Below are positions 11,450 to 22,799 of a stretch of DNA of 64,000 nucleotides, piece by piece. The notes under the pieces were generated by a model that saw nothing but the letters and a program-made list of their open reading frames with translations, was not told where the DNA came from and searched no databases. How positions within the stretch are numbered: the first letter of the stretch is position 1; each line of letters begins with the position of its first letter. The position numbers and the translations under genes are program-made. Source of the stretch: Hirsutella rhossiliensis (lineage: Eukaryota > Ascomycota > Sordariomycetes > Hypocreales > Ophiocordycipitaceae); assembly GCF_020360975.1 (NCBI RefSeq), contig NW_025408673.1, forward strand, positions 3,100,001 to 3,164,000. Direction: 5' to 3'.

Positions 11450-11549
11450 TGCTGTGCCGGATTTTTTGGGCTGTGCCGGATTTTTTGGGCCAACTAAGTG
11501 GCGAAGACACTTAGTTGGGCTGCTGTGGCCCCACACCAAGATCAACGGG
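11450..11549 (-). repeat. Right terminal inverted repeat with a duplicated 20-bp inner segment
   Basis: The 80-bp repeat occupies 11470-11549. The inner block GCTGTGCCGGATTTTTTGGG occurs twice in tandem (starts at 11450/11451 and 11470), whereas the left end has it once. The palindrome described for the left repeat is repeated here. Confidence 0.9.
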
Positions 11550-11855
11550 TAATCGGAAAGCGCAATTTGAGCGGGAGCGGGAACAGTGGGAACAGCTGAC
11601 GTAAATAAAAAAGAGTGACTAAGACGAGAAAAAAAAAAGGGGGGGGGAGAGGCGACGACTTTCATATATGGCCAACAGGAAAGCGGGATGAAAAGGACAC
11701 AAAGAGGGGGAAAACAGGGGCAAACTTGTAGGCCAACCGAAAAGCAATCGTTCAAGACGAAAGAGGCAATTTTTCTAGCCAACGGGAAGCCGAGAAAGCT
11801 AGCGAATCAGAGGCGCGGATTCGGGGGGCAAAAAAGCGCGGCATAGAAATCCTTT
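11550..11855. other. Continuation of copy A 3' flank
   Basis: No gene is visible. Read on the minus strand it resembles the left-end flanks of B and C: it contains CCTCTGATTCG near 11800, GTTGGC/GTTGG in place of CCAAT-box ATTGG, a TATATATGA and a CT-rich stretch. It is taken as the degraded promoter-like block described for the other copies. Confidence 0.5.
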
Positions 11856-11923
11856 CGTTCCTCAAGGCACTTTCGTTCCTCAAGGCAAGAACCTTTCGTC
11901 ACTCGTTCCTCGTTCCTCAAGGC
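11856..11923 (+). repeat. Terminal motif cluster of Helitron A (three copies of CGTTCCTCAAGGC)
   Basis: CGTTCCTCAAGGC occurs at 11856-11868, 11874-11886 and 11911-11923, with a partial copy at 11903-11910. It is the same 13-mer that ends the other Helitrons, here without the hairpin. The non-Helitron island begins immediately to the right. Confidence 0.85.
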
Positions 11924-13974
11924 ATACCCTCGCTGTGCGACTGGGAGAGAAACCGAGCTGTCTTCCCACCCCCAAATTCCAAGAAAGACAGGCCCGTGAA
12001 TGGCTCAAGGAGCTTGATAGAGACAACATGGTAGGACGCCCTGCTAGCAGTTAGTGTACTCTTCTTTGTCGCAATGCCGTTGCACCAGGCAAAAGTAGAA
12101 TGCACACTCCAACAGGTGCGCTGATGCATTGGCTGATATGTCGTCTGTGTCGCTGCTCTGGTTGCAACTTTCTTCCAGTCATATCTTTCGTCCTGGACTA
12201 TAGTTGTCGACCAGGGATTCTGGGCCTCGAGATAACGGCTTTCTCTCCAAACGAACATATATGTATGGCATGGGCGTACACAAGCAAACGGTGGACTCAC
12301 ATCAAGCATACCCAAGCTGGTACAACGGATGTTTGACCCTGAAACCGTTGCGATTTTGACTCCTTCCATTGTAGCAAACGACGATATAATATCTTTGCAC
12401 CAAGATAATCTGGTACTGGACTTAAACGGTTGTCTTTGATAGCAGGCAGAATCTCGCGCGCTAACCAACTAAGCTCATGCTCGGCCTCAAGGGCGTCGTT
12501 ATAGTACGACAGCTGTGGCTGTGTCGAAATCGGGTGAGGGATCCACAGCGCATCGATCATTTCTCCTTTTTGACAACGGACTTCATCTCGAATGCTGTTG
12601 ATCCAAGGGATCCGAGAGGGAGGCGTCGCAGGAGCCACGATTAGCTCCATCTTACTGCGGTGCGGCAAGTGTCATTAAAATTACCCGGCGCTTGGAACTC
12701 TTCAATTGGCAATTTACACGTCCAAGTAATGGAATCCGTTGGAAATGAAGGCAATTGCTTGTTGAAGTTTGTTTGCTCTCGGGCTTCCGTAGTTGTCGTA
12801 CGACAAAGGGACATCAAGAATCTCCGAGGTTGACCGTAAAGTGTACAGGGTGTCGAAAAACAAGCTGACCCCCCTGAGCGGGTCGCCAAAGGCTTGCTCA
12901 TAAATTGACATTATGGCAATTCCTTGCAGCAAGGGTAATTGCGCTGCATGATCTTGCGACGCAAAGAGTCGGAAAGCCTCGTCCGCGAAATCCCGATGGG
13001 TTGGAGGCTCGTCAAAGTCGGTACTCTTAAAAAAAAATCCCTAAAGAGAGGCGTGTCAATGTTACGTCTGTTTGATGTCAAGGTATGATTCACTGTTGTT
13101 GTTGAACCACATACCATAGAGACTGCTAGCATTGAGTTGATCAAAAAGTCTGAACAGAACTGTGCCTCAGCTTCCTCGGCGCGCTTGAAGTGGCATCCCG
13201 CTCTGCATACAAAGTGTCCAGAAGCAGCTCGCGATGCAATATCGTCGCAAGGGTGCTGTCCCAAGTCCAGAACATTGTGAAAAGATAGGTGAGCAGACTA
13301 TCGTCATTGCTGATGTTCGTCCATCGAGAGAGGGGCAGTTTGACCAGTGGGGCAAAAGAAGGACGACAGTTGGGCATAGACTTGAACATGCTTTCATTCA
13401 TTGCCGATGCGTGAAGCCCGTCTTGTCTTGACTCCAGTTGAGGGATGATTTGTAGGTAACCGACAGCATGGGTATCCCATATTGGAACTGCTGGGCTTTG
13501 ACTTGCTCTCATATGTTCTGCCGACTCCACAGCACTCTGCTTTGTGGTGTCACGCATTGCGTCAAAAGATTGCCTGATATCTTCAATCGCAACCTGTAAC
13601 TCTTCGAGGTGTTGCCGCATGTTGGCTTCAGGGAGGCGATATGTACATTTCACCTTTGCCGTACTGCACGAACGACATGAGGGGCTTCGACCGTCGCACT
13701 GCACTTTGTTAGCATGTCGTCTGTTCATGACGCCCTTCTGGGGGGTTAGTGTCGACCTTGGCCTTCCGCTTCCGACATCCTATTGAGGGATGACTTAGAT
13801 ATTTCTCCCCAGAGGTGCGATGAATGGCTTACTCTCGCAGGCCAACTTTACCTGCTGACGCTTCTGCCTTGCAAATATTTCAGATGGCTCAGTCGAAGCT
13901 GGGTTCAACGGTGCTTTGGGTAGAAGCTGCCTGCTGGGCAAATTCGACCTTGAGCGTCCATTTGGACGATGCAT
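11924..13974 (-). pseudogene. Zn(II)2Cys6 fungal transcription factor, multiply frameshifted
   Basis: Exon 1 starts at 13974 (MHRPNGRSRS) and ends at 13833. Intron 1 is 13832-13780 (GTAAGC...ATAG), exon 2 is a 23-base exon 13779-13757, and intron 2 is 13756-13699 (GTCGAC, branch GCTAAC, GTGCAG). The joined product holds a complete zinc cluster, C-x2-C-x6-C-x6-C-x2-C-x7-C (ACERCRKRKAKCDGRSPSC...). It is followed by a helical linker and parts of the fungal TF middle-homology region: FCSDFLINSMLAVS, HRDFADEAFRLFA, LLQGIAIMSIYEQAFGD and KILYRRLLQWKES. Frame changes occur near 13165, 13035, 12670 and 12300. Beyond 12300 only fragments in another frame are seen, and the gene runs into the Helitron A terminus at 11923. 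It would be a nuclear, DNA-binding regulator; the target is unknown. The introns and cluster argue it was once functional. Confidence 0.78.
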
Positions 13975-14780
13975 TGTAGTTGAAGTGAAAAGGCAGATCA
14001 GTAATGGGCGTTTTCTGACTTCTTTCTAGATTATGACATCAAGTGGATGTCACAGGTCTGGTTTTGGTGGGCGGTCAGAGGATTACCCCGCAGATTACCG
14101 CCGATTACCCGCTTGCCCTTGACATCACCTCTGCCGGGTTGATGTCATCTTCGGAGCGCCATAAAGCGCGAAAGCCGGGACCGACGACGAGAAAAACTGT
14201 TCGACTGGATAGCCTGTGTTCGTGCGATCAGAATGCACCCTGTCTAAGGTCCTACATCCTGTCGGTTGCGAGGTCGCGGTGATTTGAAGCATTTTCTAGC
14301 CTTGACGCACTGGAGCTACAGCGGCGATAGCGAGATACACCCTATCTACAGGCCACTACCGCTAACTGTAACGACGTAGCCCTTGGCGGCCTGGGGGCAC
14401 TTTCGCCGCCAAGGTCCTCGTCATTCTACCAGGCGGTGTTCAAATCCACTGCGCCATCGTCGTTTGCTCATTACCCATAGCAAAAGCCCTACAAAAGGCA
14501 GTGTGGCTAACAGACAGACTGTCTGAAGGTGGTCTGATAGACCGCATAACGACCGACCGCCAATTCTCATCAGACCGACCGACTGGATGGAACTGGTGTT
14601 CCTGTGATGCCATTGGTCCGTTCCGCCTAAGGTAGCACCTACCGGTAATGTCAACAAGTTACGCGTCTGCACTGCCAACTTTCGCGTCTTCCCATCCATC
14701 TACGATATCATTCGGTAAAAGGGAGCCAATTCCTTTGAGGGCGAAGCAAACAAAAATCCAGAGGCGTTCCTGCCGCCAAT
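13975..14780. other. Intergenic DNA upstream of the zinc-cluster gene up to Helitron B
   Basis: No secure gene is present. Near 14090-14125 there are three close GATTACC repeats (GATTACCCCGCA, GATTACCGCC, GATTACCCGC), possible binding sites in the regulator promoter. At 14381-14414 there is a perfect 10-bp inverted repeat. A minus-strand open stretch from 14780 to the stop at 14659 (ALKGIGSLLPNDIVDGWED) could be the end of a gene cut by Helitron B, but I do not recognise it. Confidence 0.4.
14381..14414. repeat. Hairpin with 10-bp perfect stem
   Basis: CCTTGGCGGC (14381-14390) and GCCGCCAAGG (14405-14414) are reverse complements with a 14-base loop. It is not next to a gene end that I can identify, so a terminator role is not shown. 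It may be a relic of another mobile element end. Confidence 0.6.
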
Positions 14781-14808
14781 GCCTTGAGGAACGATGCCTT
14801 GAGGAACG
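14781..14808 (+). repeat. Left terminal motif of Helitron B, two tandem copies
   Basis: GCCTTGAGGAACG occurs at 14781-14793 and 14796-14808, followed by AAAGG as in copy C (AAAAGG). It is the inverse complement of the motif at the hairpin end of the same family. Unique-looking DNA lies to its left. Confidence 0.88.
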
Positions 14809-15239
14809 AAAGGACTTCATTAGCGCGCGGGGAAAAAAGGCCCCAGACTGCTTCACCCCCACATCCTCCGCCTCTGATTGGCTGATTTATTTCCTCTTTC
14901 GGAATAAAAGATCCCGTGTGATTGGTCGCCGACCCTTCCGTCCCTCCCTCATCATTGGTCGCTGCCGCCTTCTCTTGCCCCTCTCATGCCTTGCCCTGTT
15001 TCCCCCCCGTTTATACTCCTGTTTACCCCCTTGCCAATGCCAATGCCAATGCCAACCTTTTTCCTTTCGTCCGCCGGTTTTCTTATTGTGTCTAAAACTT
15101 GCGTCTTTTGTCTTTGCCCTTTTCGTTCATGCCTTTCTAGCGGGTTCTTCCTTCAAGTCTAAAAGTCGCCCTCGTTGATCGCTGCTGCCCAGTGCCCTTG
15201 TCTTCTTGCCCGCCGGCGCTCCTCCGTCTTCTCCCCTCG
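14809..15239 (+). promoter_or_regulatory. Promoter-like block at the left end of Helitron B, antisense to RepHel
   Basis: There are three ATTGG (inverted CCAAT) boxes at 14877-14881, 14921-14925 and 14954-14958, then GTTTATACTCC near 15010 and a CT-rich leader. Copies C, E and F have the same order of ATTGG boxes followed by an AT-rich TATA-like element and a pyrimidine-rich stretch. The direction would be into the 3' end of RepHel on the opposite strand. The triplet-like GCCAAT repeat near 15035 is also here. No gene is seen. Confidence 0.45.
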
Positions 15240-18200
15240 TCACCTCACCCTGACAACTCTCCTTGACTCTTCAGCGTCGCCATCCGACCGACGCAAAGCT
15301 TCCTCGACAGTCCTCTCGCTTAGCACCTCCAGCCTGGCCTGCGCGGCGGTCATCTCTTCGGGGACTCGGTTGCCCACCAAGTCTCTCTCCGCACCTTGGA
15401 CACGAGCGTGATGCCGTCTAGCGTTCGACAGCGCGATAGCTGCACATATAAGCTGTACGGGTCGCATTGCGAGGGCACGGCCCTTCCATCGACTTTCGTC
15501 GTCCGTGTCCCCCGCAGCTCCAGGGCCACGCGCTCTAGCGTTCTGCCCTGCACCTTGTAGTCCGTGCAGGCGAAGGCTGCTGCGCACGGCAATCCCTTCC
15601 GGCTGACGTCGTTCTGCTGCCACGGCCGCTTTCGTTGGCAGTGTATCCTGACGCTCATCGGCGTTAACAAGATCGTGCCCGGCGGCATCCCGACGAAGTG
15701 GAGGTCCTTTGTCGTCGCCGATTCCAGTAATATCCCCGCCGGCGGCCCGAAGTGGATCGTCATGTCGGACGAGATTCGATGCCCTGGGGACGCCTTGTCG
15801 ACAATGACCTCCACCGCCGAGTAGCCGGCGCCGTTCACCAGCTTCAGCCCCTGATGGGTGTTGTGGTTCACGACGACCGGCATCCCGGCCACGAACATGA
15901 AGACGGCCGGCACGGGGATCGCGCTATCGTCGCCTTGATTGAGTATCATGATCGCTTCTTCCTCGGTCGGCAGGCCCTCCTTCCACTTGTGCTCGGAGAT
16001 GAAGATGCGCATCGTCGACCGCTGCTGGACCCGGAACGCCAAGCTTGCCTCCATGTTTAGGTTCCACCGATTCCTGTTCAGCGGCGTCACCACGGTGATG
16101 CCAGTCTCCCAAGGGATCCGCCTGCCCTCGCGGTAGCACCTGAGTTGAGGAGGTCCAGATCCGTGCGGTCCTGCACACCCTGCCGGATCCGCTTCAGCAG
16201 CCCCTGCAATTCCGGATCCCCGGCGGCGCGCATTTGCTCGTTCAACATGACGACCGTCGTGAATCTCTTCCACAGCGCGTGCGCTTTGTCGTGCTGGTGC
16301 CGCTGCTCGGCCTTGAACGAGTTGTCTACGTCCCACGAGATGGCCGCGCTCGGCAGGACGATCGACCTCTCTTGGACCGGCCGGAACTGCTGAAAGTCTC
16401 CGCAGAAGAGGACGATGGGGATCCCCGAAATCTTTCTGCGATCCGCGAAGCCGACAGAGTCGCTCGTTTATGGCGTGCAGCGTCCGCGCTCCGAGCATGC
16501 TCACCTCGTCGATGACAAGCACGTCCTTCTCCTGCCAGTCCATCCGAGACTGGCCGTGGATGAACCGCTCCGCCCGTTTTGTCAGCCGCACCCCGTCAAG
16601 GTCCTTGGCTGTGTTCGCGCCGCCCGCCCTTGGTCTTTAGTGAACCCGCAGGCGGAGGATCGTGATGCCGTTGATCTGCGCCGCGGCAGTCCCTGACGTC
16701 GCCGTGATCAGCAGACGATTCGAAAGGCTCTTCCCACTGAACAGCTCGACGAGTGCCCCAATGATCCGCGACTTGCCGGTGCCCCCCTCGCCGCCGACGA
16801 GCTGGCAGAGCTGGCCGGCATCGCCCTATTCGTTTGTCGCATCAAATCGAGCTGGCGGCATATTATTAGGAAAGCGATCGACTGCCTCTTGTTCAGCGTT
16901 AGCCGTGTTGACAACTCCTTGCCCGCCGCGAAGAAGGAGGTCGATGGGCCAAACTGGACGCGCATTCCCGCTTCTGCGTCGCTAGCCGTCTCGTCGGAGT
17001 CGGCTGTCGTCATTTCGACGTCGTCCTCCCGAAGCCGGTCATCACCTCCGCAACGCAGCTCGGCGATCGCTTTCCCGGACTGCGACTGTGGTTTGTACGC
17101 CTTGGATCATTCTCTCCCTCCCTCGACGCACTTATCTGCTGCGACTTGATAGCCTTGACCTGATCCTGCGGCGGTAGTGCGGCCCCGGAAAATACCCGCC
17201 CTGGCATGCTTATGCACCTCAACCCTTGTTCGGGAATCGCGATGGCCTCGAGCTCGGCCGTTGAGCAGAGCGCCGATTGCTGGAATCGACAGAGCTGCCG
17301 CATCATTGCCATGAGCTCCGGCGACTTGGCCGTCACCTGATTCGTGCCCACTGCGCCTCGGACGACGTCGATCAGGCGCGTTGCGTCTCCGATGTTGTTG
17401 GACCGATACGTCGCTGCAAATTCTGCGCCCGCCTCGCCTGTCTCGCCCTCCTCGACGTGGGCGACCGTGGAATCGCCATCGCCGGATGAGGCCGCCCATT
17501 GCTTGGCGTCGCGCTTTGCGTCTTCGGCTGATCGTCGAAGCAGCTGCACGTTGTCGACGAGACATGATATTCTCGGGGCCAGCGCCTCTCGCGCCCGCTC
17601 CCAGATGCTATTGATCTCACCTGTTTCTTCGCACAGAAAGGACTCCCACGGCACAAATAGCGCAAGATGCTGCACGGCTGCCCTTTAAGGGGGAGGGGGG
17701 GGAGGTTAGCCACTCTGATGATGCCTGCCGGCAGGGCGGTTGCTATACACACCTCCGGTGGCACGACTCCTCGTCGTCGTTGTGGCCGAAGTCCTTGCTC
17801 AGGTAGCCATCGAGGCAGACGGTAGCATGCTTGCCCGGCCGCCTGAGCACCTGGACCCAGCGTCTCCTGGCGCCCATCCATCCTCGAAGGGCACCTCCCC
17901 AGGCCGCACAGCTCTCATCCTTACTGGTGCGTTTTAGTCTAACGAGCGATATGTAGTCGTATAAGCATAGCCCTCGCAGGAGCTCTCCCGGTGCTGGTAC
18001 GCCTCAACGTGGGAGATCCTCAGGCCTGCTTCTTCGACAACGACCGACTCATCCAGAGTATCATCTATGGCCGCCGCGCCACTTGCTCGTCGGAGATACG
18101 GCCACCGTCGAAAGACTTCCCAGTACAGCAGAGATGTGTTCAGGTACGCCCAGGCGCTGCTGTTGGTGAACTCGGCCGGATATCCAAGAAGATGAGCGAC

Positions 18201-21200
18201 GACCTCGACCTGAGATAGCGGACGCTCCGTGAACACACGATTCGCCACCCTCATCAAGAACTGTCGCGTCCTGTTCCCCTTGGCGGCGTCATCGCCAACA
18301 GCACCTCCACCGTCGTCCTGTCCTCCGTTGGCCGTGCCGTCACCCGTTGAGGCGGCCAGGAGATCGGCCGCGGCCGCCACACGCTTCCACACCGGGTCCT
18401 CCACCTTCGTCGCGTAGTTCGTGACATAATACATAAGGGCCATGGTCTTGCGCTGCGTCGCAATGAAGGAAATGTCGTGGTTGTGCCGGAGCCCAACAGC
18501 GATAGCCTTGTTCCATCGATTGACCATGCTGTGAGTCCTCCGGATCTGCAACACCCCGTCTGCCGTGATGGCGGTCTTGTCGACCAACCTCCATGGAGAC
18601 TTAAACCGGCATGGATTCCTTCCGCGCTCCTTTGCCCAAGGAATACTTGACACAGGTCGGGCTATGCGTGTGAACCTGTGTAGCGCCGGCACAGAAGTTG
18701 GCCTCCTCGTCAAATGCGGCCGAAAACTGCTCGGTGTTGTCCAGCAGGAGGAAATATCGGACGTCACAGATCGCTCCGCTTGCACGGCGCAGAACCCTTC
18801 CTGATCCAGATCCTATCTTGCACGTCAGCCTGGCCCCGTTTGTCCATCGGACGAGCAATTCAGGTTCTCAGTGACACGTCTTAGCTATTCTTACCTCGGA
18901 GAAGACACTATCGACGTATCGTATGATTCGCTCGCGATACGCCGCCTGATCCTCCCCGTGGATGTCGGCAAGCATCGAGCTGAGATGCGCGTTTCCGTGC
19001 AACCAGAGCAAGCCGTGAACATGAAGCGCCCCTCGTTCGTTGGTCTCCACAGCGCCATAGTACTTGCCGATGCGCCCGAATACCGACTCTTCTCCGACCT
19101 TCACGTAATGATCGAAGAACAGCTTCATCTCCCGGTGGAAGAATACGGCGGCGCTCATCGGATCGGACATGGCCAGCCTTGTCCGCTTGTACGCACTCCC
19201 AAGGCCTTCTAGGAACTCCTCGGCCGCGCCGGGATCGCGTGTCCGATATGCCGCCAGTCGCAGCTTCACCGGGTTCGTAATGTCGTTTGGGTTGATGGTG
19301 AACCAGATGGCCGGAACGCCGTAGCCAACGATGAGCGACTGGATTTTCCGCCGCATATTGAGCCGAACCTCTCGACATGGGTTGCCGGTGGCCGTACAGC
19401 GAGAGGCTCCTGAGAAGCTCCTTCACGCCCTCATCGGTCGTCTTGCCCGAGCTCTCCAACTCGACCCTCGCCGCCGCTAACCTTTGCGCGGTCATCGAGC
19501 GGGCAACGCGCTCGACCTTGCCGAAGTCCTTCCTCGCCACACTCAGCATGCTGACGCGGCGGTTCCTCGACCGCACCCCCATGTTGAAGACGAGAAATGC
19601 AAATATGTGGTGCAACGCAAACCGGCCACCATGGCGCCGGAGCACGATGTCGGCCCAAATCCGGAGGTTCAAGCTTCGGGAGGATACGATGTCTCCGCTG
19701 CCGCCCCTGCCTCAGCAGCTCTACCGGTGCCTCGCAAGTTGGTAAGGGCCTTCCCGCCTCGGCTATGGCCTCTTCGGCCAGCCTTGGTCCCCAACGCCAA
19801 ATGGGAACAGGGTCGGGAACGTTCTGGCGAAGAAGGACGTCTCAAAGGAGTCGGCAAACTCATCCCCCCGCGAGACTCGAATGTATGGCTCACTGCCATC
19901 GTCGCCACGCCCTCGACCCCACCGAGGATCCGACCCACGTTCTCGGGCCCGCGCGGCCGTCGTCGGCACCTGCGCCAACAGCGTCACAGGCAAACCGCAG
20001 CTTCTCGACATCCGCCACGTCTGGCGGTCCGTCCAGCCCAAACATGCCGGAAGACGTCACCTCGTTGATTGGTCGAACGTTCTGATCGGGGCTAGCACCA
20101 ACTCCATCACGACCCGCGCCTTCTTCGTTGGGCCCGTGCCCTTCAGCCTCGCCTCCCGTTTCCTGCCTTTGGTTGAGCAGAGCGAAGAGTTCCTCGATCT
20201 CCACCGACCCCTCGTCGTCCATGGCGCGCTCCGTGGGCGGCACAACGTGCGCCGTCCGCGTTTTCTCCCATGCGGACGGCTCGTTCCGCTCCATGCGATC
20301 ATACACCAAGGCCGGCACCCCGTCTATCGGGTCTCCCAACTCTCCATCTCCGCCACGTCGATCTCGATCTCGGCGTAGTGGGGTTGCTCCTCTTCAGCCA
20401 AACAAGAGCCCTCTCGACGACCCGCCGCCTCACCGACAAGAGACTCGACAGGTCGCTCGGTGCCGGCTTCTCCACGCCCTGCCACGAAACGTGGATCTCG
20501 TCCAGTGCTTGCAAAAGGGGGTGCGGGAGCACCTTGGTCGCCAGCTCCTGCACGTTGTTGGGAAACACTGTGATGTGGCCCTTGACGTGCCTCGGATACC
20601 TCACGGCCTGCCTCTGCCCGCCCGGAATGCTATATCTCGTGACAAACCCATAGCAGGAGTTGAGCGAGACGAGCTTCTCTTCGACCAGCGTGAGTCCCTT
20701 GAGCTCGTCAGGAACATGTGCTCACAGCCAAGGCGAGTGTGAAGATGGACCGCCGGCGACAGACTCCCGCGCGCCAGGCATCGGGCACACTCCGCACACA
20801 CCGACACGGGCTCGCCTTCGGGAAAGCAGCTCCGGCATGAAAATGGTGAGCGGCCGCCCTCTGGCACGCAGCTTGACAGCCATTGATCCCATCTGATCTC
20901 CTCAGCTCTTTTCTCGTACGCTTGCGGTACATCATGCAGGTCCGTATCGGCAACGTGCTCGCATCGTGGAACGCCTGATAAAAATCCCGCACCGTCGACA
21001 CCTTCCTGTCGTGCGGTATTGGCGTACACCACGTCTGATCGTTAGACAGCCTCTCCTTCATGGCGAAGTCTTCCTCCAAAAAACGCAGCACACTCGCCAG
21101 GTCTTCGGCCCGCAGCTCCCGACTCCTCTGCCTTCCGATTCCACTCCGAATCTGTTTTCTCGGGCGCTCGTCCGGACCAGGAAGACGTTTTCTCTTCTCC

Positions 21201-22384
21201 CGCCTCCGGGGCCGCCTCCGGGCCGCCTCCGATCCATGATTTCTTCTCTCCGTGGCTGATTCGCTTCTTCGCAAGCCGTCGGATGCGGCAGCTTTGGCGA
21301 CGACTGCCCGACTACGTGCGCATCCCCTGACACGCCATCCGGCCCTTTGCACTGGACAGGCACCGGGCCGTGCTGGCGAACGTTTTCCACGCCGAACCTT
21401 GACCTCAGTCCTTGCCCTTTCCAGCACTCTCCTCGTTCTTGCTGCCGATCAAACTGCACGGGCTCCCCAGCCGCCACCCGCGATGAGCCGCCCACCTCCC
21501 TTTGCTGCAGCCTCCGCCCGCTCAGCGAAGCGTCCGCTGGCTCTGCCGCGGCGTCGCCCACCCCCACAGGAGACGGCCCCGGATGCTGCGCCGTACCTGC
21601 TGCGTTGGAGACACCCCTGCGGCCTGGTACTCCTTTACCCGCCAACTCCGTCCCCGACGGCGCTTGGGCAAACCAGACGCAATCGCTGCTGCTAATTGCC
21701 CGTTTTCTCTTAAGTTGTCGAATACCGGTTCCCTAGGCTGGATGGATCGAAGCTTCGGTACCTCCTTCGAATGAACACTCGGGACATCGCCCGCCGCCGC
21801 CGTAACACGTTGCTCCTCATCTTCAGGATCTCCCTCCTGAGGCAGAAAGTGCCGATGAGGGAGCGGACGATCAGAGTCCGCTACCCCCATATCTCCACGT
21901 TCCCTAGGCAACAGGGCCTCGGAAGCTGACCCGGTGACTGATGTTGCGCGGAACTTCCGCTGCTAACCATATTATGGAACTTCCGTGCTCTGTTTGACCG
22001 CAAACCGCCTCGCGGCGGTCTTCTCGGCAACGACCTCGCAATTGCTTCTGCGTGCTGTCTCCATGCGGTGTCTTCAACCACAGGTTTCCTAGGCTGAATC
22101 GGCCGGAACGTTGATGCCGCATTCGCCCGTGATTCGTATCTTCGTAACCGTCCCAGGCTCTCCCCGTGCTCTGCGGCCCTCTCAGAAGCTGCCACCACAT
22201 CTACACCGGCTCCTGTCGCACCATCTCCGAGCCCCGAACCCGACCCGCTCACGTTCTCACCCTCTTCTCCATCCCCGACTGACAACGAACAGGCTTCAGG
22301 GTGAGCAACCGCCTCGCTTAACTTCACTGCAGGACTGTCCGCCATGCTGCTGCCTCCTCGACGTCGACTGCCGTAAATTGGCAA
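15240..22384 (-). pseudogene. Helitron Rep-helicase (RepHel), copy B, frameshifted
   Basis: The N-terminus differs from the other copies (MADSPAVKLSEAVAHPEA region, about 22384-22200). It rejoins them at SRANAASTFRPIQPRK and carries further RxIQPR motifs to about 21500. The Cys-rich part with CMMYRKR and CAECAR lies around 20980-20760. The DUF6570-like region (EEKLVSLNSCYGFVT, HVKGHITVFPNNVQEL) is near 20690-20300. The HUH motif HVH is at 19015-19023. Intron 1 is 18894-18813. The tyrosines of YVTNYATK are at 18426-18428 and 18414-18416. The conserved AAVQHLALFVPWESF start of the helicase half lies near 17670. Walker A is at about 16771-16796, and the helicase runs to 15240 with frame changes near 16440, 16140 and 15410. 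The longest clean stretches are 18785-17934 and 16140-15350. Same role as copy A; not translatable as read. Confidence 0.88.
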
Positions 22385-22799
22385 CAGGCTATAAAGCTTT
22401 GGCTCCGGAGCACCTCCACTTGGACAGTCTCGCTTGTTGACGACGCTACTTCTCCCGAATGGAAGCTCCTAGCCATCACTTCCTCATGGCCGTGGCGTTT
22501 CTTCCTTATAGCTTCCCTATAAAATGCTTCCCTATGGTACCGAGGCGATGCAATACTACCCTCTATATTCCCCGTTACCATGCCTATCTATGTGCGTCCA
22601 CCGTCCCGGCCTCGCCTGGTCTCCACGTGCGACCTGCTACCCCGGCTTTGCCAAAGCGACCCTTCCATCGCCGTGCTCTCTTTTGCGCACTCCAGCGAAT
22701 CCCTGGCCACTGCCGCCCCCCGGCACATGGAGATGGCCGCGACAACCGCCTGCCGCACACTTCAAACCATACTCTTCAGCCCTTCCAACACCATCCTAC

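Larger units (their letters stand above)
8786..11549 (-). mobile_element. Pogo/Fot1-type Tc1-mariner transposon, 2764 bp
   Basis: Perfect 80-bp terminal inverted repeats (8786-8865 and 11470-11549, starting CCCGTTGATCTTGGTG) are flanked by TA at 8784-8785 and 11550-11551, the target duplication of this superfamily. A transposase of the HTH-CENPB-DDE type is encoded on the minus strand. Identical repeats suggest a recent insertion. The target is the 3' flank of Helitron copy A. Confidence 0.92.
1..11923 (+). mobile_element. Helitron copy A (partner-side end outside window)
   Basis: This copy is inverted relative to the other five. Its partner gene starts at 115 on the minus strand and runs out of the window, and its RepHel runs on the plus strand from 995. 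The RepHel-side terminus is the cluster of CGTTCCTCAAGGC motifs at 11856-11923. A pogo-like transposon (8786-11549) sits inside its 3' flank. The hairpin-bearing end would lie to the left of position 1. Confidence 0.85.

Noticed and set aside
14043..14282. Short plus-strand frame upstream of the zinc-cluster gene
   Set aside because: 79 codons of unremarkable composition in the regulator's promoter region, with no homologue among the repeats and no domain.
14420..14460. Possible tRNA (GGTGTTCAAATCCACTGCGCC resembles a T-arm)
   Set aside because: The stem needs an eight-base loop, and no acceptor, D or anticodon arms can be drawn on either strand.
15030..15056. GCCAAT triple repeat (AATGCCAATGCC) as a regulatory array
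   Set aside because: It is a short microsatellite within a CT-rich leader and is not shared with the other copies, so a regulatory claim is not supported.
21252..22200. Plus-strand frames opposite the RepHel B N-terminus as a separate gene
   Set aside because: They are Pro/Ser/Arg-rich antisense of the repeat modules; the minus-strand RPIQPRK and IQPREP motifs show which strand codes.
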